A stretch of DNA of 64,000 bases from Thalassomonas haliotis (GCF_028657945.1 NZ_CP059693.1:1550001-1614000); one strand, 5' to 3'; counted from the stretch's first letter, positions 36,316-45,705 are shown. A program made the numbers and translations. Notes: generated by a model from the letters alone, not told the origin.

Positions 36316-37221
36316 ATGATATTGCCATTCAGGTTGTTGTTGCTTTTTTGCTGTTTGTTTTATGCCCGGGTGTCGGTTGCTGAACTGCTGGTGCTGCATC
36401 ACATTGCCCCGGAAAGCCGACAGGATAGCCGCAATCACTATTTTATCGATGTGCTGACCCTGGCACTGAAGAAAACCGAACCCGCCGCCGGTCCCTTTGA
36501 ACTGCACAGTTATACTGCCTCCATGAATCAAAGTCGTGCTTTAAGTACTTTGAATCAAGAATATGGCGTGGATATTGTCTGGACCATGACCTCAAATGAG
36601 CGGGAAGTTAATTATTTACCGGTACGTATTCCCCTGTTAAAGGGCTTGTTGGGGCACAGAATCTTTTTGATTCATAAAAAAGATCGGGAAAAGTTTGCCA
36701 ATATCTCGACCCTGGCACAATTACAGGCATTATCCGCCGGACAGGGAAATGGCTGGCCGGATACCAGGATATTAAAAAGCAACGGCTTTAAGGTCGTCAC
36801 CGGCTATCAATATGCCGGTTTGTTTAAAATGCTGGCGGAGCACAGGTTTGATTATTTCCCCCGGGGCGTGAATGAAATCTGGCAGGAAGTACCGGTTTAT
36901 GCCGGTTTAGGTCTGATTGTTGAGCCCGGCATAGTGCTCTATTACCCGGCGCCTATTTATTTCTTTGTCGCAAAAAATAAGCCGGCATTGGCCAAACGTA
37001 TCGAGACCGGGTTAATGCTGGCGATCCGCGACGGCTCATTTGAGCAGTTATTTCTTAGCCACCCTTCGAACCAGGAAATGTTTACCAAAACCCGGTTGGA
37101 GCAAAGAAAAATTTTCCGTCTGGACAACCCTTTATTACCCGAAAAAACCCCGTTGGAAAATCCCGAACTCTGGTACCAGATAACCCCAAAGATAACCCCC
37201 AAAAGACAAGGTCAGGATTGA
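36316..37221 (+). CDS. Periplasmic solute-binding-like protein (SBP_bac_3-type fold)
   Basis: 301 residues with a signal peptide (…FYARVSVAEL). The pattern 'DIVWTMTSNEREVNYLPVRIPLLKGLLGHRIFLIHKKD' (about 85-122) followed by 'LQALSAGQGNGWPDTRILKSNGFKVV' and 'MLAEHRFDYFPRGVNE' is that of the amino-acid-type solute-binding fold used either by ABC importers or by sensors. There are no permease or ATPase genes nearby, so it may be a stand-alone sensor or a relic. The C-terminus has a charged tail rich in Pro/Lys. Confidence 0.7.
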   Translation: MILPFRLLLLFCCLFYARVSVAELLVLHHIAPESRQDSRNHYFIDVLTLALKKTEPAAGPFELHSYTASMNQSRALSTLNQEYGVDIVWTMTSNEREVNYLPVRIPLLKGLLGHRIFLIHKKDREKFANISTLAQLQALSAGQGNGWPDTRILKSNGFKVVTGYQYAGLFKMLAEHRFDYFPRGVNEIWQEVPVYAGLGLIVEPGIVLYYPAPIYFFVAKNKPALAKRIETGLMLAIRDGSFEQLFLSHPSNQEMFTKTRLEQRKIFRLDNPLLPEKTPLENPELWYQITPKITPKRQGQD

Positions 37222-37317
37222 ACAGCCGATAGCGACTGTTGTTTTTCCTGGCACTTTTTAAGCTTACTCCAGTGCCGCTTTTATAGCCGCTGATACCGGA
37301 AGGCTGCTCAGGTTGCT

Positions 37318-37875
37318 TTATTTTAGGCTGCTGTGGCTGAAATGGGTGCCAAGCAGTGACAATAAACAATAACCGGTAAAATAATAAAACCCCATGCCGG
37401 CGGCGGAAAAGGTTTCGCTGCTGATCAATAGGTCTACTTTAAAGCCCAAGATGGAAAACTGCTGGTTATTGGCGGTTTCTGCATGATTGGTGGATAAAAT
37501 TGCCAAAAAGACTGCTACGACAAAGACATCCGCCATCGACCATTTTCCTATGCCGGCGACAAAGTTTAAAATTTTTGCTTCGACAGCGGTATTTTTTGTG
37601 AAATAGGCCAGGCTGGCCAGGGCGGTTTTTATCAGCGGAATACATATGGAAAACAAGAAGATCAGCGCGGCAACCAGCAAACGCTGGTCTTGCCACAACT
37701 CTTCTATGGTGGCCAATAAAGACAGCTCTTTATTTAAGAGATCAGAAGACAGGGTGGAGGCGCTTACCTGGGCGGTCATCTCCATCGACATGGAAAACAT
37801 GGGCAAAACAATGCCGGGAATAAAAAGGGCGAGGGCGGCGATATTAAGGGCAAAACCTAAGTGTTTTTTTATCAT
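37318..37875 (-). CDS. PqiA-family inner-membrane protein, short single-domain form
   Basis: 185 residues from the ATG at 37875 (a TTG at 37890 would add five). Four hydrophobic segments at about 10-30, 65-85, 100-125 and 155-178. The family motif 'GKWSMADVFVVAVFLAIL' is intact. Only one PqiA domain is present and the Cys-rich rubredoxin-like N-terminus of full PqiA is absent. No MCE/PqiB partner lies beside it. PqiA-type proteins work with MCE tunnels in lipid transport across the envelope; a role here is unproven. Confidence 0.8.
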   Translation of the reverse strand: MIKKHLGFALNIAALALFIPGIVLPMFSMSMEMTAQVSASTLSSDLLNKELSLLATIEELWQDQRLLVAALIFLFSICIPLIKTALASLAYFTKNTAVEAKILNFVAGIGKWSMADVFVVAVFLAILSTNHAETANNQQFSILGFKVDLLISSETFSAAGMGFYYFTGYCLLSLLGTHFSHSSLK

Positions 37876-38079
37876 AAGACGATTAAGCAAAACCTGAGCT
37901 GGATTTGCGGCAATTATGTTACATCTTCCGGCGTGAATTCAAGTTTTAGCGACAGTTGTGCCCGGCTTTATTGTTACCGTTTTTTTCTGTTTGCCTGGCG
38001 GGGAAAGAAAATTTTATTGGCGTATTGTTTAAGAATGAGAGATCATAAATAAAACTCCTTATAAAACGAACGCTTGACC

Positions 38080-38727
38080 ATGAGAGAACTCAAGAATTAT
38101 TTTGCCTTATTTATGCTGTTTGCCTGTTTATCCGGTTGCTCCAGTGCCTATTATTCGGCGATGGAGAAAGTCGGTATCCATAAGCGGGATATTATGGTGG
38201 ATCGGGTGGAAGAAGCCAAAGATTCGCAGCAGGAAGCCCAACAGCAATTTGCCAGTGCCCTGGAGCAGCTTTCGGCCTTGATTGCTTTTGATGGCGGTGA
38301 CCTGCAAACCCAGTATGAGTTAACCAATGAACAATATGAAAGCAGTAAAAGTGCTGCCGAGGAAGTCGGGATGCGCATTGCCGCGGTGGAAAATGTTGCC
38401 GACGCCTTGTTCGATGAATGGCATGAAGAATTAAGCCAGTACGCCAGTGTTAAGTTAAGGCGTCAAAGCGAGCAAAAATATAAAGAAACCCAAAGGCGCT
38501 ATAATAGCCTGATCAAGGCGATGCACAAAGCCGAAGATCGCATGCAGCCGGTTTTAGTGGCTTTAAAGGATAATACCCTGTATTTAAAACATAATCTCAA
38601 TGCCAAAGCGATTGGCGCGTTGCAGGGGGAATACCAGAGCATTAAGCAGGATGTTGAAGTGTTGATCAAGGAAATGAACCTGGCGATACAACAGTCACAG
38701 CAGTTCATTGATTTGCTCAAGAGTTAA
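38080..38727 (+). CDS. DUF2959 family lipoprotein
   Basis: 215 residues from the ATG at 38080 (a TTG at 38074 is the other option). Lipobox LSGC (Cys20). The mature part is almost wholly alpha-helical and hydrophilic: 'AYYSAMEKVGIHKRDIMVDRV' (about 24-45), then long helices rich in Gln/Glu, ending 'QQSQQFIDLLKS'. These blocks are typical of DUF2959, a conserved proteobacterial lipoprotein family of unknown function. Confidence 0.82.
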   Translation: MRELKNYFALFMLFACLSGCSSAYYSAMEKVGIHKRDIMVDRVEEAKDSQQEAQQQFASALEQLSALIAFDGGDLQTQYELTNEQYESSKSAAEEVGMRIAAVENVADALFDEWHEELSQYASVKLRRQSEQKYKETQRRYNSLIKAMHKAEDRMQPVLVALKDNTLYLKHNLNAKAIGALQGEYQSIKQDVEVLIKEMNLAIQQSQQFIDLLKS

Positions 38728-38800
38728 CTTCACTTCTCCTGTTTTTTACCTTAAATCGGCTATAGCAATAAAGCGTTTTTAGCCCTATGTTGAGGTAAAA

Positions 38801-39283
38801 ATGAATAAATTAAGCTCTCTCTTGCTGTTCCTAGCCGCGCCGGCCACTGTTATTTCACTGTTGGCCGGCTCTGTAAGCTCACAAGTTAGTGACTGGAGTA
38901 AAACCGAAATCTTCTAGCAAAACGGCCGTTTATTCACCCCGGACTTTGTCGGTGGCGGTATGCACCAAATCGTAGCTATCACCCTACAGCAGGCCAGTGG
39001 CTGGACATACGGGGATAATTTCTTTTTTATCGACCATTTAAATGATCCCAATGAAAATGGTTTTGAGGATAATGCGCTTTACGGCGAGTTTTATTTGAAT
39101 CCCAGCCCGGGGGGATATTCGAGTATAAGTTTGCCTTGGGGCCGGGCAGAAAGCCAGTATGTTGGGGGCAGGCAAAATAAACCAGGGGAAGGCTGTACCG
39201 GTGAAAGTGCCCTGAAGGCATGGCGACTCTGGTTTTTATTCTTCTTTCAATGGCTTACCTTTGGGTTAAGTTACTTGATGTAG
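38801..39283 (+). pseudogene. Tsx-like nucleoside-channel outer-membrane protein, broken
   Basis: An ATG with RBS TGAGG opens a signal peptide ('MNKLSSLLLFLAAPATVISLLAG') followed by 'SDWSKTEIF', then an in-frame TAG at 38915-38917 (codon 39), where the family has Tyr ('FYQ.G'). The same frame then continues in Tsx style: 'HQIVAITLQQASGWTYGDNFFFID' (two parts of the second and third strands) and 'FEDNALYGEFYLNPS'. After about 39110 the similarity fades and the rest of the barrel (over half the expected length) is missing. The remnant runs into the 3' end of the convergent solute-binding gene. Nonsense mutation plus 3' truncation makes this a pseudogene. Confidence 0.75.
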
Positions 39284-40026
39284 TGATCGTATATGGCCTG
39301 GAATTCACCGCTTTCTTTAAGCTTTTTCAGGCCGAAATTAAAATCATCCCTTATTTGCTGGCTTCTAAATACCGGCCGGTAATCCAGGGGATCTATTTCA
39401 GCAAAATGATGTTCATCAACCTGATTGACCTGGATATTATCTTCGTACTTAAGCTGTTTAACAAAATACTTAAAAATATAACGGTCGCTTAATACCAGGT
39501 CATAACGCTCCAGGTTTAACAGCTTTACCTGAGTCAGCTGGTCGCTGATGCCATAAAAGCGTTTTTCTTCAAAAGGTTTTTTAAGCCACTGTGGATAGCG
39601 TTTTTCGGCGCCCTGGAAAGAAATAATGGTGAGGTTATCAAGATCCGCCGGACCGTTAATGGTCAGGTTATTTTTTTTTAAGCTAATAAAAACATTGTCA
39701 TAAATAACGGTAGGATCGGCATAAAAACCGCCGTGGGGGGTAAGATCTATGCCCATATCGCCCATGGCGGCATCAACGAGGTTATTTTGAAAGGCGATAG
39801 GAATACGTCCCAGGGGGAAATACAGCGGACGCAAGGTATGGCCTTTATGGGTTAAGGCGGCGGCAATAATGTCTATTTCTATACCTTTGTTATATTGCTC
39901 GAAAATATAGGGGGGAATATCCAGGCTGAACGCCATTAATACTTCGTCCGCTTTGGCGGCAATGGATAGGGTGATAGTGCAGATACAGCAGAAAATATAG
40001 CGGCAAGCGGGAACTGGGATTTTCAT
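39271..40026 (-). CDS. Periplasmic solute-binding-like protein (SBP_bac_3 family)
   Basis: 251 residues with a signal peptide (…TLSIAAKADE). 'MAFSLDIPPYIFEQYNKGIEIDII' (about 30-53) is the classic opening of family 3 solute-binding proteins ('PPY…GIEID'), then 'GRIPIAFQNNLVDAAMGDMG', 'YDNVFISLKK' and 'LLNLERYDLVLSDRY'. No transporter genes are next to it. It shares the fold, but little obvious sequence, with the protein at 36316. Its 3' end overlaps the decayed Tsx-like frame by 13 nt. Confidence 0.82.
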   Translation of the reverse strand: MKIPVPACRYIFCCICTITLSIAAKADEVLMAFSLDIPPYIFEQYNKGIEIDIIAAALTHKGHTLRPLYFPLGRIPIAFQNNLVDAAMGDMGIDLTPHGGFYADPTVIYDNVFISLKKNNLTINGPADLDNLTIISFQGAEKRYPQWLKKPFEEKRFYGISDQLTQVKLLNLERYDLVLSDRYIFKYFVKQLKYEDNIQVNQVDEHHFAEIDPLDYRPVFRSQQIRDDFNFGLKKLKESGEFQAIYDHYIK

Positions 40027-40243
40027 GTTTAAATAAAGCCAAACAGGGAACAGAGCCTGAATTGAGTATAGTGTGAAATTGATAAAGACATATGAGTGTA
40101 GCCGGGAATAAATCCCCGTGACAAGTTAATTTTTTAGCTATTCTCCCGGTAACAAACTGTTTATTATGGCGCCGCTGAAAATTGGCTTGGCTTGGTTTTG
40201 TTGGGCGGGGCAACTCCTGGCCCCGCCGGGTAGGACTCAGGGG

Positions 40244-40795
40244 TTACTGGTAGAGGTCCGGGTGAAGAAACGGTGCCATGGCCAGGATCAAAGCCTGGTT
40301 GTAAACGCTTTGCCGGGTTTGCAGGTGATTGGTCAGCAGACCTATGGCGCCCCCCTGCTGTTTGATGTTTTGGGTATTAAACAGGTTGTCCATCACATCA
40401 CCTAATTCCTCCCCTTGCTCCAGGGCCTGGTAAACACTTGCGGGCAAAGGTAATATCGCACTTCGACCAACACTTTGTCTTTCGCCGTTGTCGATAACGA
40501 CATAGGCAAAAGTTGACGGCCCATATTCAAAATTGTCTACACCCCCTTCGATGGCAATATAGAAATCCGCCGCCTCATGGGATTCTGCCTGCTGTTGGCA
40601 ATAGAGTACCCGGTTAATGGCCCCTTCCCGGGTTTCATCTGCGCTCATGGGTTGATCTGCCACCAGAGACGGGGCATGTTGACCATGGCATTCCACCAGG
40701 TGTTCGGGAAATAAGCTGCTTAATGCCGTTTGTACGGCATTAATTTTAACCGGGTTAAGCGAGCCGACCACGACATTAAGAATTTTTTGCTTCAT
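40244..40795 (-). CDS. yjjX: Inosine/xanthosine triphosphatase YjjX
   Basis: 183 residues, family length. 'VVVGSLNPVKINAVQTAL' at the N-terminus (GSxNPVKxxA), 'ADFYIAIEGGVD', 'GGAIGLLTNH' and 'LTNHLQTRQSVYNQALILAMAPF' at the C-terminus (positions about 150-178) are the non-canonical purine NTPase signature. It removes ITP/XTP from the nucleotide pool. The RBS AGGAG is on the minus strand. The 40027-40243 gap downstream contains no gene. Confidence 0.93.
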   Translation of the reverse strand: MKQKILNVVVGSLNPVKINAVQTALSSLFPEHLVECHGQHAPSLVADQPMSADETREGAINRVLYCQQQAESHEAADFYIAIEGGVDNFEYGPSTFAYVVIDNGERQSVGRSAILPLPASVYQALEQGEELGDVMDNLFNTQNIKQQGGAIGLLTNHLQTRQSVYNQALILAMAPFLHPDLYQ

Positions 40796-40909
40796 TGCTT
40801 AAAGCTCCTGTTTCTTTTTTATATTTGTTATTTTAATCATAAAAGGCAATAAGGCGGGGAGTTTATCGTAAATTAATTTATCCCGGCATAAAATCAGCTG
40901 TTGGTTTTA

Positions 40910-40953
40910 TTGTTCGCTTTTTTGTTCACTCTTTTGTTCACTCTTTTGTTCGG
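40910..40953 (+). repeat. Short 12-bp tandem repeat
   Basis: Units TTGTTCGCTTTT, TTGTTCACTCTT, TTGTTCACTCTT and a partial TTGTTCGG. A likely slippage array in the leader region before the export operon. Confidence 0.7.
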
Positions 40954-41045
40954 TAATGGGTATGGCGATACCAAAGGCGAACAGCAAGTTTAGTTTATGG
41001 TGGAGGGTTTTTTTATAAGTTATTGTTTTTATTGTTGTACTTTTG

Positions 41046-41062
41046 TTGGCACGATATTTCCA
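41046..41062 (+). promoter_or_regulatory. Candidate sigma-54 promoter of the export operon
   Basis: TTGGCACGATATTTCCA: the -24 element TTGGCAC is perfect; the -12 element reads TTCCA where TTGCA is expected (one mismatch, in the GC pair). It lies about 85 bp before the adaptor gene. An inverted repeat CGATATT-TCC-AATATCG (41052-41068) overlaps the -12 region. An NtrC-family activator is encoded in the same gene cluster, which supports the call. The rest of the 40796-41147 gap has only the 12-bp repeat. Confidence 0.5.
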
Positions 41063-41147
41063 ATATCGAGAATATCTGCAGTGGTTTGCCCATCCGTTTA
41101 TCAGGCAAGTCACTCGGGGTAACAGATAAAGAGATATGGAGTTTGCC

Positions 41148-42389
41148 ATGAAAATAGAACTGACGACAAACCGTAATAAAAGGCGAAAATGGTTTCTTGC
41201 CGCGGCGTTAGCCTCCGGGGTTGCTTATGCTGCTTACGGTTTAACCGGTGCCGATATCCCAAATATCGATATTGAGACCTTAAGTTTTGCCAAGGTGGTG
41301 CAGGGAGAGTTAAATCTTTATGCCGAAGCCTACGGTGAGTTTTATTCCGCGAAAGAGCGCTTATTAACGGCGCCGGCCCAGGGCAAGGTGGCCGAGGTGT
41401 TGATCCGCCCGGGGGCCAAAGTGACGCAGGAGACGGTTATTTTACGGCTGTCGAACCCGAAACTTGAGCAGGAATTAAATCAGGCGAAAGGTTTGCTGGC
41501 GCAGCAGCAAGCGCAAAAAGCGGCTTTTGAGTATGAACAGCAAAACCAGCGCCTGAATTACCGGGGCAGTATTGCCGATATTGAAGCGGCCATAGAAGAA
41601 GCTGAGCTGGAGCTTAAGGTTAACCAGGATTTAATGTCGCGTGGCGTTGCCGCTAAAATTGAGCTGCAACGGGCAAGATTAGCGGTGAAACAGCAAAAAA
41701 AACGTTTAGTGTTTGAACGGGAAAAATATCAGCAGTTGCAGGAGATGCAGCTGTTTCAGCTTAAGCAGCGGGATATTGAAATTGAGCAGCAGCAGGCGAA
41801 TATTCAAGTCTTAACGCAGCAATATGGCAATATGCAGGTCAAGGCGGGGATCAGCGGCACAGTACAGGCGCTGGAAGTGGAGCTGGGGCAAAGTGTGCAA
41901 CTGGGGCAGTCGCTGGCCAAAGTAGGCAGCGATAAAGAGCTGATTGCCCGTTTGAGAATACCGCAGCGGCTGGCGGATCAAATCGACTTGAATGCCCTGG
42001 TTGATATCGACACCCAAAAAGGCCGGGTCAGCGGTCATATTACCCGTATTGAAAGCCTGGTCACCAATGGCGTGGTGCTGGCGGAAGCGGTACTGGACTC
42101 GGCGCTGCCCGGCAATGCCCGCCCGGCGCTGCCGATCAGTGCCGGTATTTTTATGAAAACCGCCTCGGATGCCGTTTATATCAAGCAGTTCTCCGGTATG
42201 CGCCCCCATAGTAGCCAGCAAGTGTTTGTCAGGGATAATGCCGGCCTGGCCAGGCAAAAAACCGTTACCTTTGGCGAGCTCTCCCAGGGAAAACTCATAG
42301 TGAAAAGCGGCCTGAAAGCGCAGGATGAAATCATTACCGGTAATGTCGAAGCGCTTAGCCAATATGCAGCAATTTCACTTGTGCGCTAA
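41148..42389 (+). CDS. HlyD/MacA-family periplasmic adaptor of an ABC exporter
   Basis: 413 residues from the ATG at 41148, chosen over the ATG at 41136 because GGAG lies six bases before it. One N-terminal membrane anchor (about 17-33), lipoyl-like half 'LTAPAQGKVAEVLIRPGAKV', a long coiled-coil hairpin (about 105-215, Gln/Glu/Leu-rich), second lipoyl half 'VKAGISGTVQALEVELGQSV', and beta-barrel with 'VDIDTQKGRVSGHITRI'. It bridges the inner-membrane permease to an outer-membrane channel, which is not encoded here. First gene of an adaptor-ATPase-permease-regulator-kinase cluster. Confidence 0.9.
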   Translation: MKIELTTNRNKRRKWFLAAALASGVAYAAYGLTGADIPNIDIETLSFAKVVQGELNLYAEAYGEFYSAKERLLTAPAQGKVAEVLIRPGAKVTQETVILRLSNPKLEQELNQAKGLLAQQQAQKAAFEYEQQNQRLNYRGSIADIEAAIEEAELELKVNQDLMSRGVAAKIELQRARLAVKQQKKRLVFEREKYQQLQEMQLFQLKQRDIEIEQQQANIQVLTQQYGNMQVKAGISGTVQALEVELGQSVQLGQSLAKVGSDKELIARLRIPQRLADQIDLNALVDIDTQKGRVSGHITRIESLVTNGVVLAEAVLDSALPGNARPALPISAGIFMKTASDAVYIKQFSGMRPHSSQQVFVRDNAGLARQKTVTFGELSQGKLIVKSGLKAQDEIITGNVEALSQYAAISLVR

Positions 42390-42456
42390 ATAAGATAGCA
42401 GACAGATAAAAAGCAAAATAACGCAATAGCTTGAAAAGAATTAAAGGAAAAAAACT

Positions 42457-43191
42457 ATGAAAGGTGCCAACCCAGCAAATAAATTACCAGCACAGCAAAA
42501 AGCCGTGGTGACTATGAACAATATCCATAAGTCTTATACCGGCCAGCAAATTCAAACCCATGCCTTACAGGGGATTTCCCTGGACATTTATCAGGGAGAG
42601 TTTGTCGCCATTACCGGCCCCTCAGGTTGTGGAAAGTCCACCTTGCTGTCCATTATGGGCTTGATGGACAGCGCCAGCGAAGGGGATTATCAGCTGACAG
42701 ATATCCAGACCTCAGGTTTAACCGTGGATCAGCGCAGCCAGATACGCAACCGTCATATCGGTTATGTTTTCCAGTCGTTTAATTTAATCGATAGCTTGTC
42801 GGTTTTTGAGAATGTTGCCCTGGTGCTTGAACACAGAAATTGCCGTAAAGATGAGATCAAAACCCGGGTTGAAGCCAGTTTGGAACAAGTGGGCATGGGC
42901 CACAGGAAACATTACAAGCCTAACCAGTTATCCGGGGGCCAGCAGCAGCGTATTGCCATTGCCCGCGCTTTGGTGGGTCAGCCGGATTTATTATTGGTGG
43001 ATGAGCCTACCGGTAACCTGGACACCAAAAACGGCGATCAGGTGATGAATTTATTGGCGGAGCTTAATAAACAGGGCTCGACGATAGTGATGGTGACCCA
43101 TGACAGCCGTTATACCCGTTGTGCCAACCGGAAAATTCAGTTACTCGACGGCCAGATAGTCACAGAGCAAAAGGTTAAGGGGGCGGCATGA
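42457..43191 (+). CDS. ABC exporter ATPase (MacB/LolD type)
   Basis: 244 residues with RBS AAAGGAAA. Walker A 'GPSGCGKST', Q-loop 'YVFQSFNL', signature 'LSGGQQQRIAIARAL', Walker B 'LLLVDEPTGNLD', H-loop 'MVTHD'. The 'DEPTGNLD' block is typical of the LolD/MacB/FtsE group. The first 19 residues precede the usual family start and could be dispensable (a second ATG is at 42514). It overlaps the permease gene by 4 nt (ATGA). Confidence 0.95.
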   Translation: MKGANPANKLPAQQKAVVTMNNIHKSYTGQQIQTHALQGISLDIYQGEFVAITGPSGCGKSTLLSIMGLMDSASEGDYQLTDIQTSGLTVDQRSQIRNRHIGYVFQSFNLIDSLSVFENVALVLEHRNCRKDEIKTRVEASLEQVGMGHRKHYKPNQLSGGQQQRIAIARALVGQPDLLLVDEPTGNLDTKNGDQVMNLLAELNKQGSTIVMVTHDSRYTRCANRKIQLLDGQIVTEQKVKGAA

Positions 43192-45662
43192 GTATTTATC
43201 AGCGTTCGTTTTTACATGGCATCGGCCGGGTTTTTTCGCTGCCGCGTTTGAGCTTGCCGCTTATCGTGACTTTGGGGCTGACCCTGGCCGCCGTGCTTAG
43301 CGTGATTGCTATTGTGTCGGTATTATTATTTCAGCCGCTGCCGGGGATTAAGGATGAAGAAAACCTGCACAGTTTTTCGATGAGGCTGAAAATATCCGAC
43401 AGCCTGCAGGTGTCTTATTTTAACTGGCGCAGGATGGCGGCCTTTGAGCGAAGCTTTGCCGACCTGGGTCAGTGGGGGGCGATTCGGGCCGACGACGCCC
43501 AGGTGCAGATTAATGATGTTGTTTATCCGGTGACCTATTACGATGCTTCAAGCAATATCCTTGACGTGCTGGGCACTTCCTTGATAACCGGGCAGGGAAC
43601 CAGCAAAACGGCACCGGAAAAGAGTATCTGGATCTCCCATTCGCTATGGCAACAGGCTTTTGCGGGGCGGGAGTCGGCCCTGGGGGAAACCATTATTGTC
43701 GGCGATAAGTCTTATCTGCTGGCGGGGGTGATCGAAGACATCAGTGCCGTGGCCTCAGACGAAGCGATATTGGCTCAGCAAATCTGGTTGATCACTGAGC
43801 CTGAAAAATTGCTGGCACAGGAAGATGTCGGCAGTATCGATGGCTCTGTCAGCCAATTGCTGCTAAGAAGCGAAACCGGGGAGCTGCCGACAGAGCAAAT
43901 GTTGACTGACTGGTTCGATAACTACCTGAGCGCTACTTTTGATGATCCCCAGCTGATTGCCTTTGTTACCTCGAAACCTTTAGTGATTGAGCAAAGCCGT
44001 TACCGGGACAGCCTGGTCCGGGAGAGTAAAACCTTAGTGCTGATCCTTTTTGCCGCAGTGATCGGTTTATTGGTTATGGCCAGCCTGAATTTATTGAATT
44101 TATTTATTGCCCATTATCAGGGGCGCAGTAAAGAGTTTGCGATTCAGCTCAGCCTGGGGGCGAGTCTGGCACGGCTGCGCACTATGATCATCCTGGAAAA
44201 CTTACCCAGCTTTGTTTTTGCGGCCATTTTTGGCCTGTTAGTTGCCGGCTGGGCATTGCGGGGCTTGCCTGTTATTGCCGGGGAAACCCTGCCGCTTCTG
44301 GATGCGCTTGCCCTGGATATGATGACAGTTATGATGGCTTTTATTATTGTTATCTGCTTGGCGGTCATTTTTAGCCTGGTGGCATTAATCGATGTCAATC
44401 AACAGGCGCTTAACGATACCCTTAACAGCAGCGGTAAAGGTATGGCTGCCCAGAGCAACCAGGGGTTAAGCCGGGTGTTGATGATTTTACAGCTTTCCCT
44501 GGCCACTGTGCTGTTGACCGGCTCTGTGATGTTGGCGAAACAAAGTTATGATGTGGTTTACCAGCCTTTGGGATATCAGCTGAATAACAGTTATGAAATA
44601 AGCTGGGAATACGGTGATGAGGACTGGCTGGCGGCTTTAGGGGAGTTTGAACAATATGCCGGCAGTGAATATCAGCAGCTACGTATTGATTTGAAAACAG
44701 CTATCAGCCAGTTATTGCCCGGCAGTGAGGTAGTCGTGACCAACAGCAGTCCTTTGAGTAGCCAGATAGATATCAATGTCATGATGGATCCACAGCGCTC
44801 CGAGCAGGTATTGTTTTTAAGCCGGGAGTTCAGCGCCAACTATTTTTCTGCCTTTGATATCGAGTTTCTGGCGGGTAAAGGGCCAAGCCAGCAACAAATC
44901 GCCGCAAATGAACAAGTGGTGGTTATCGATGAACGCATGGCGAAGAAATTGTTTCCCGGTCTTGCTTATCAGGAAGTGATAGGGAAAACCCTGACGCCGG
45001 GCTTGGCTGAAAATGCCCGCCCCAATGTGATTATCGGCATAGTGGCTAATACCCTTGCCCGTACCGGCTCACTTGATGAATTTACCTTCCCGGCAATTTA
45101 CGCCACTGTGGGGGGAGTAAATTCGCGCTTACGGTTAACCGTGTTGATGCCAGAGGGAGAGTCTCTTGAGCCGGGTGATATCGAGCTGCCCCTGAAACAA
45201 ATGTTTCCCCGTTTGATCGACTTAAGGCTCCAGTCTCTGGCGGATCGCTGGGACGAGCAAACGCAGGAGCAAAGAATAAGTTTGGCGGTGATCTTAACCA
45301 TGACGGGACTCACCTTGTTTTTAGCGGTAATAGGTGTCGGCGGCCTGACCCAGTTAACCACCAATCAGAAACGTTACGAGCTGGCGGTACGTATGGCCAC
45401 AGGCGCCAAACAAAGCAGTTTGTTGAAAATTATCTTTAAAGAAGCCCTGTGGATGTTGATTGCCGGTTTAAGTTTAGGCTTTATGCTGTCGGTCTTTGGC
45501 TATACACAAGTAAAAGAACAGGTTAGCATGATGCCCGGCTTTGACTGGAATACCGTGTTATTACTTGATCTTGGGTTGATTGCGGTGGTGCTGATGGCGG
45601 TTGCCCTGCCGGCCTGGCGTATCATTAAAGCCGATCCTATGCAGGCATTGCGGGAACTTTGA
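43188..45662 (+). CDS. ABC exporter permease with duplicated MacB/FtsX modules
   Basis: 824 residues. TM1 near 25-45, a large periplasmic domain (about 50-275), an FtsX-type three-helix block (about 280-400: 'LVMASLNLLNLFIAHYQGRSKEF' then 'LSLGASLARLR'), another TM near 428-445, a second periplasmic domain (about 450-690) and a second FtsX block (about 700-824: 'LFLAVIGVGGLTQL', 'YELAVRMATGAKQSSLLKII', ending 'DPMQALREL'). This two-module layout is longer than MacB (about 650 residues, ATPase fused) and like the permeases with duplicated FtsX domains. Together with the adaptor and ATPase it should export a substrate from the periplasm or inner membrane; the substrate is unknown. Confidence 0.9.
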   Translation: MSIYQRSFLHGIGRVFSLPRLSLPLIVTLGLTLAAVLSVIAIVSVLLFQPLPGIKDEENLHSFSMRLKISDSLQVSYFNWRRMAAFERSFADLGQWGAIRADDAQVQINDVVYPVTYYDASSNILDVLGTSLITGQGTSKTAPEKSIWISHSLWQQAFAGRESALGETIIVGDKSYLLAGVIEDISAVASDEAILAQQIWLITEPEKLLAQEDVGSIDGSVSQLLLRSETGELPTEQMLTDWFDNYLSATFDDPQLIAFVTSKPLVIEQSRYRDSLVRESKTLVLILFAAVIGLLVMASLNLLNLFIAHYQGRSKEFAIQLSLGASLARLRTMIILENLPSFVFAAIFGLLVAGWALRGLPVIAGETLPLLDALALDMMTVMMAFIIVICLAVIFSLVALIDVNQQALNDTLNSSGKGMAAQSNQGLSRVLMILQLSLATVLLTGSVMLAKQSYDVVYQPLGYQLNNSYEISWEYGDEDWLAALGEFEQYAGSEYQQLRIDLKTAISQLLPGSEVVVTNSSPLSSQIDINVMMDPQRSEQVLFLSREFSANYFSAFDIEFLAGKGPSQQQIAANEQVVVIDERMAKKLFPGLAYQEVIGKTLTPGLAENARPNVIIGIVANTLARTGSLDEFTFPAIYATVGGVNSRLRLTVLMPEGESLEPGDIELPLKQMFPRLIDLRLQSLADRWDEQTQEQRISLAVILTMTGLTLFLAVIGVGGLTQLTTNQKRYELAVRMATGAKQSSLLKIIFKEALWMLIAGLSLGFMLSVFGYTQVKEQVSMMPGFDWNTVLLLDLGLIAVVLMAVALPAWRIIKADPMQALREL

Positions 45663-45705
45663 GTAAGATTAAATGCTTAGGACGTAAAAAACCAAGCTTA
45701 ATAAA

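Noticed and set aside
40907-41149. Minus-strand frame ending in EQKS repeats
   Set aside because: The protein repeat comes from the 12-bp DNA repeat; it overlaps the adaptor start and the sigma-54-like promoter and has no family.
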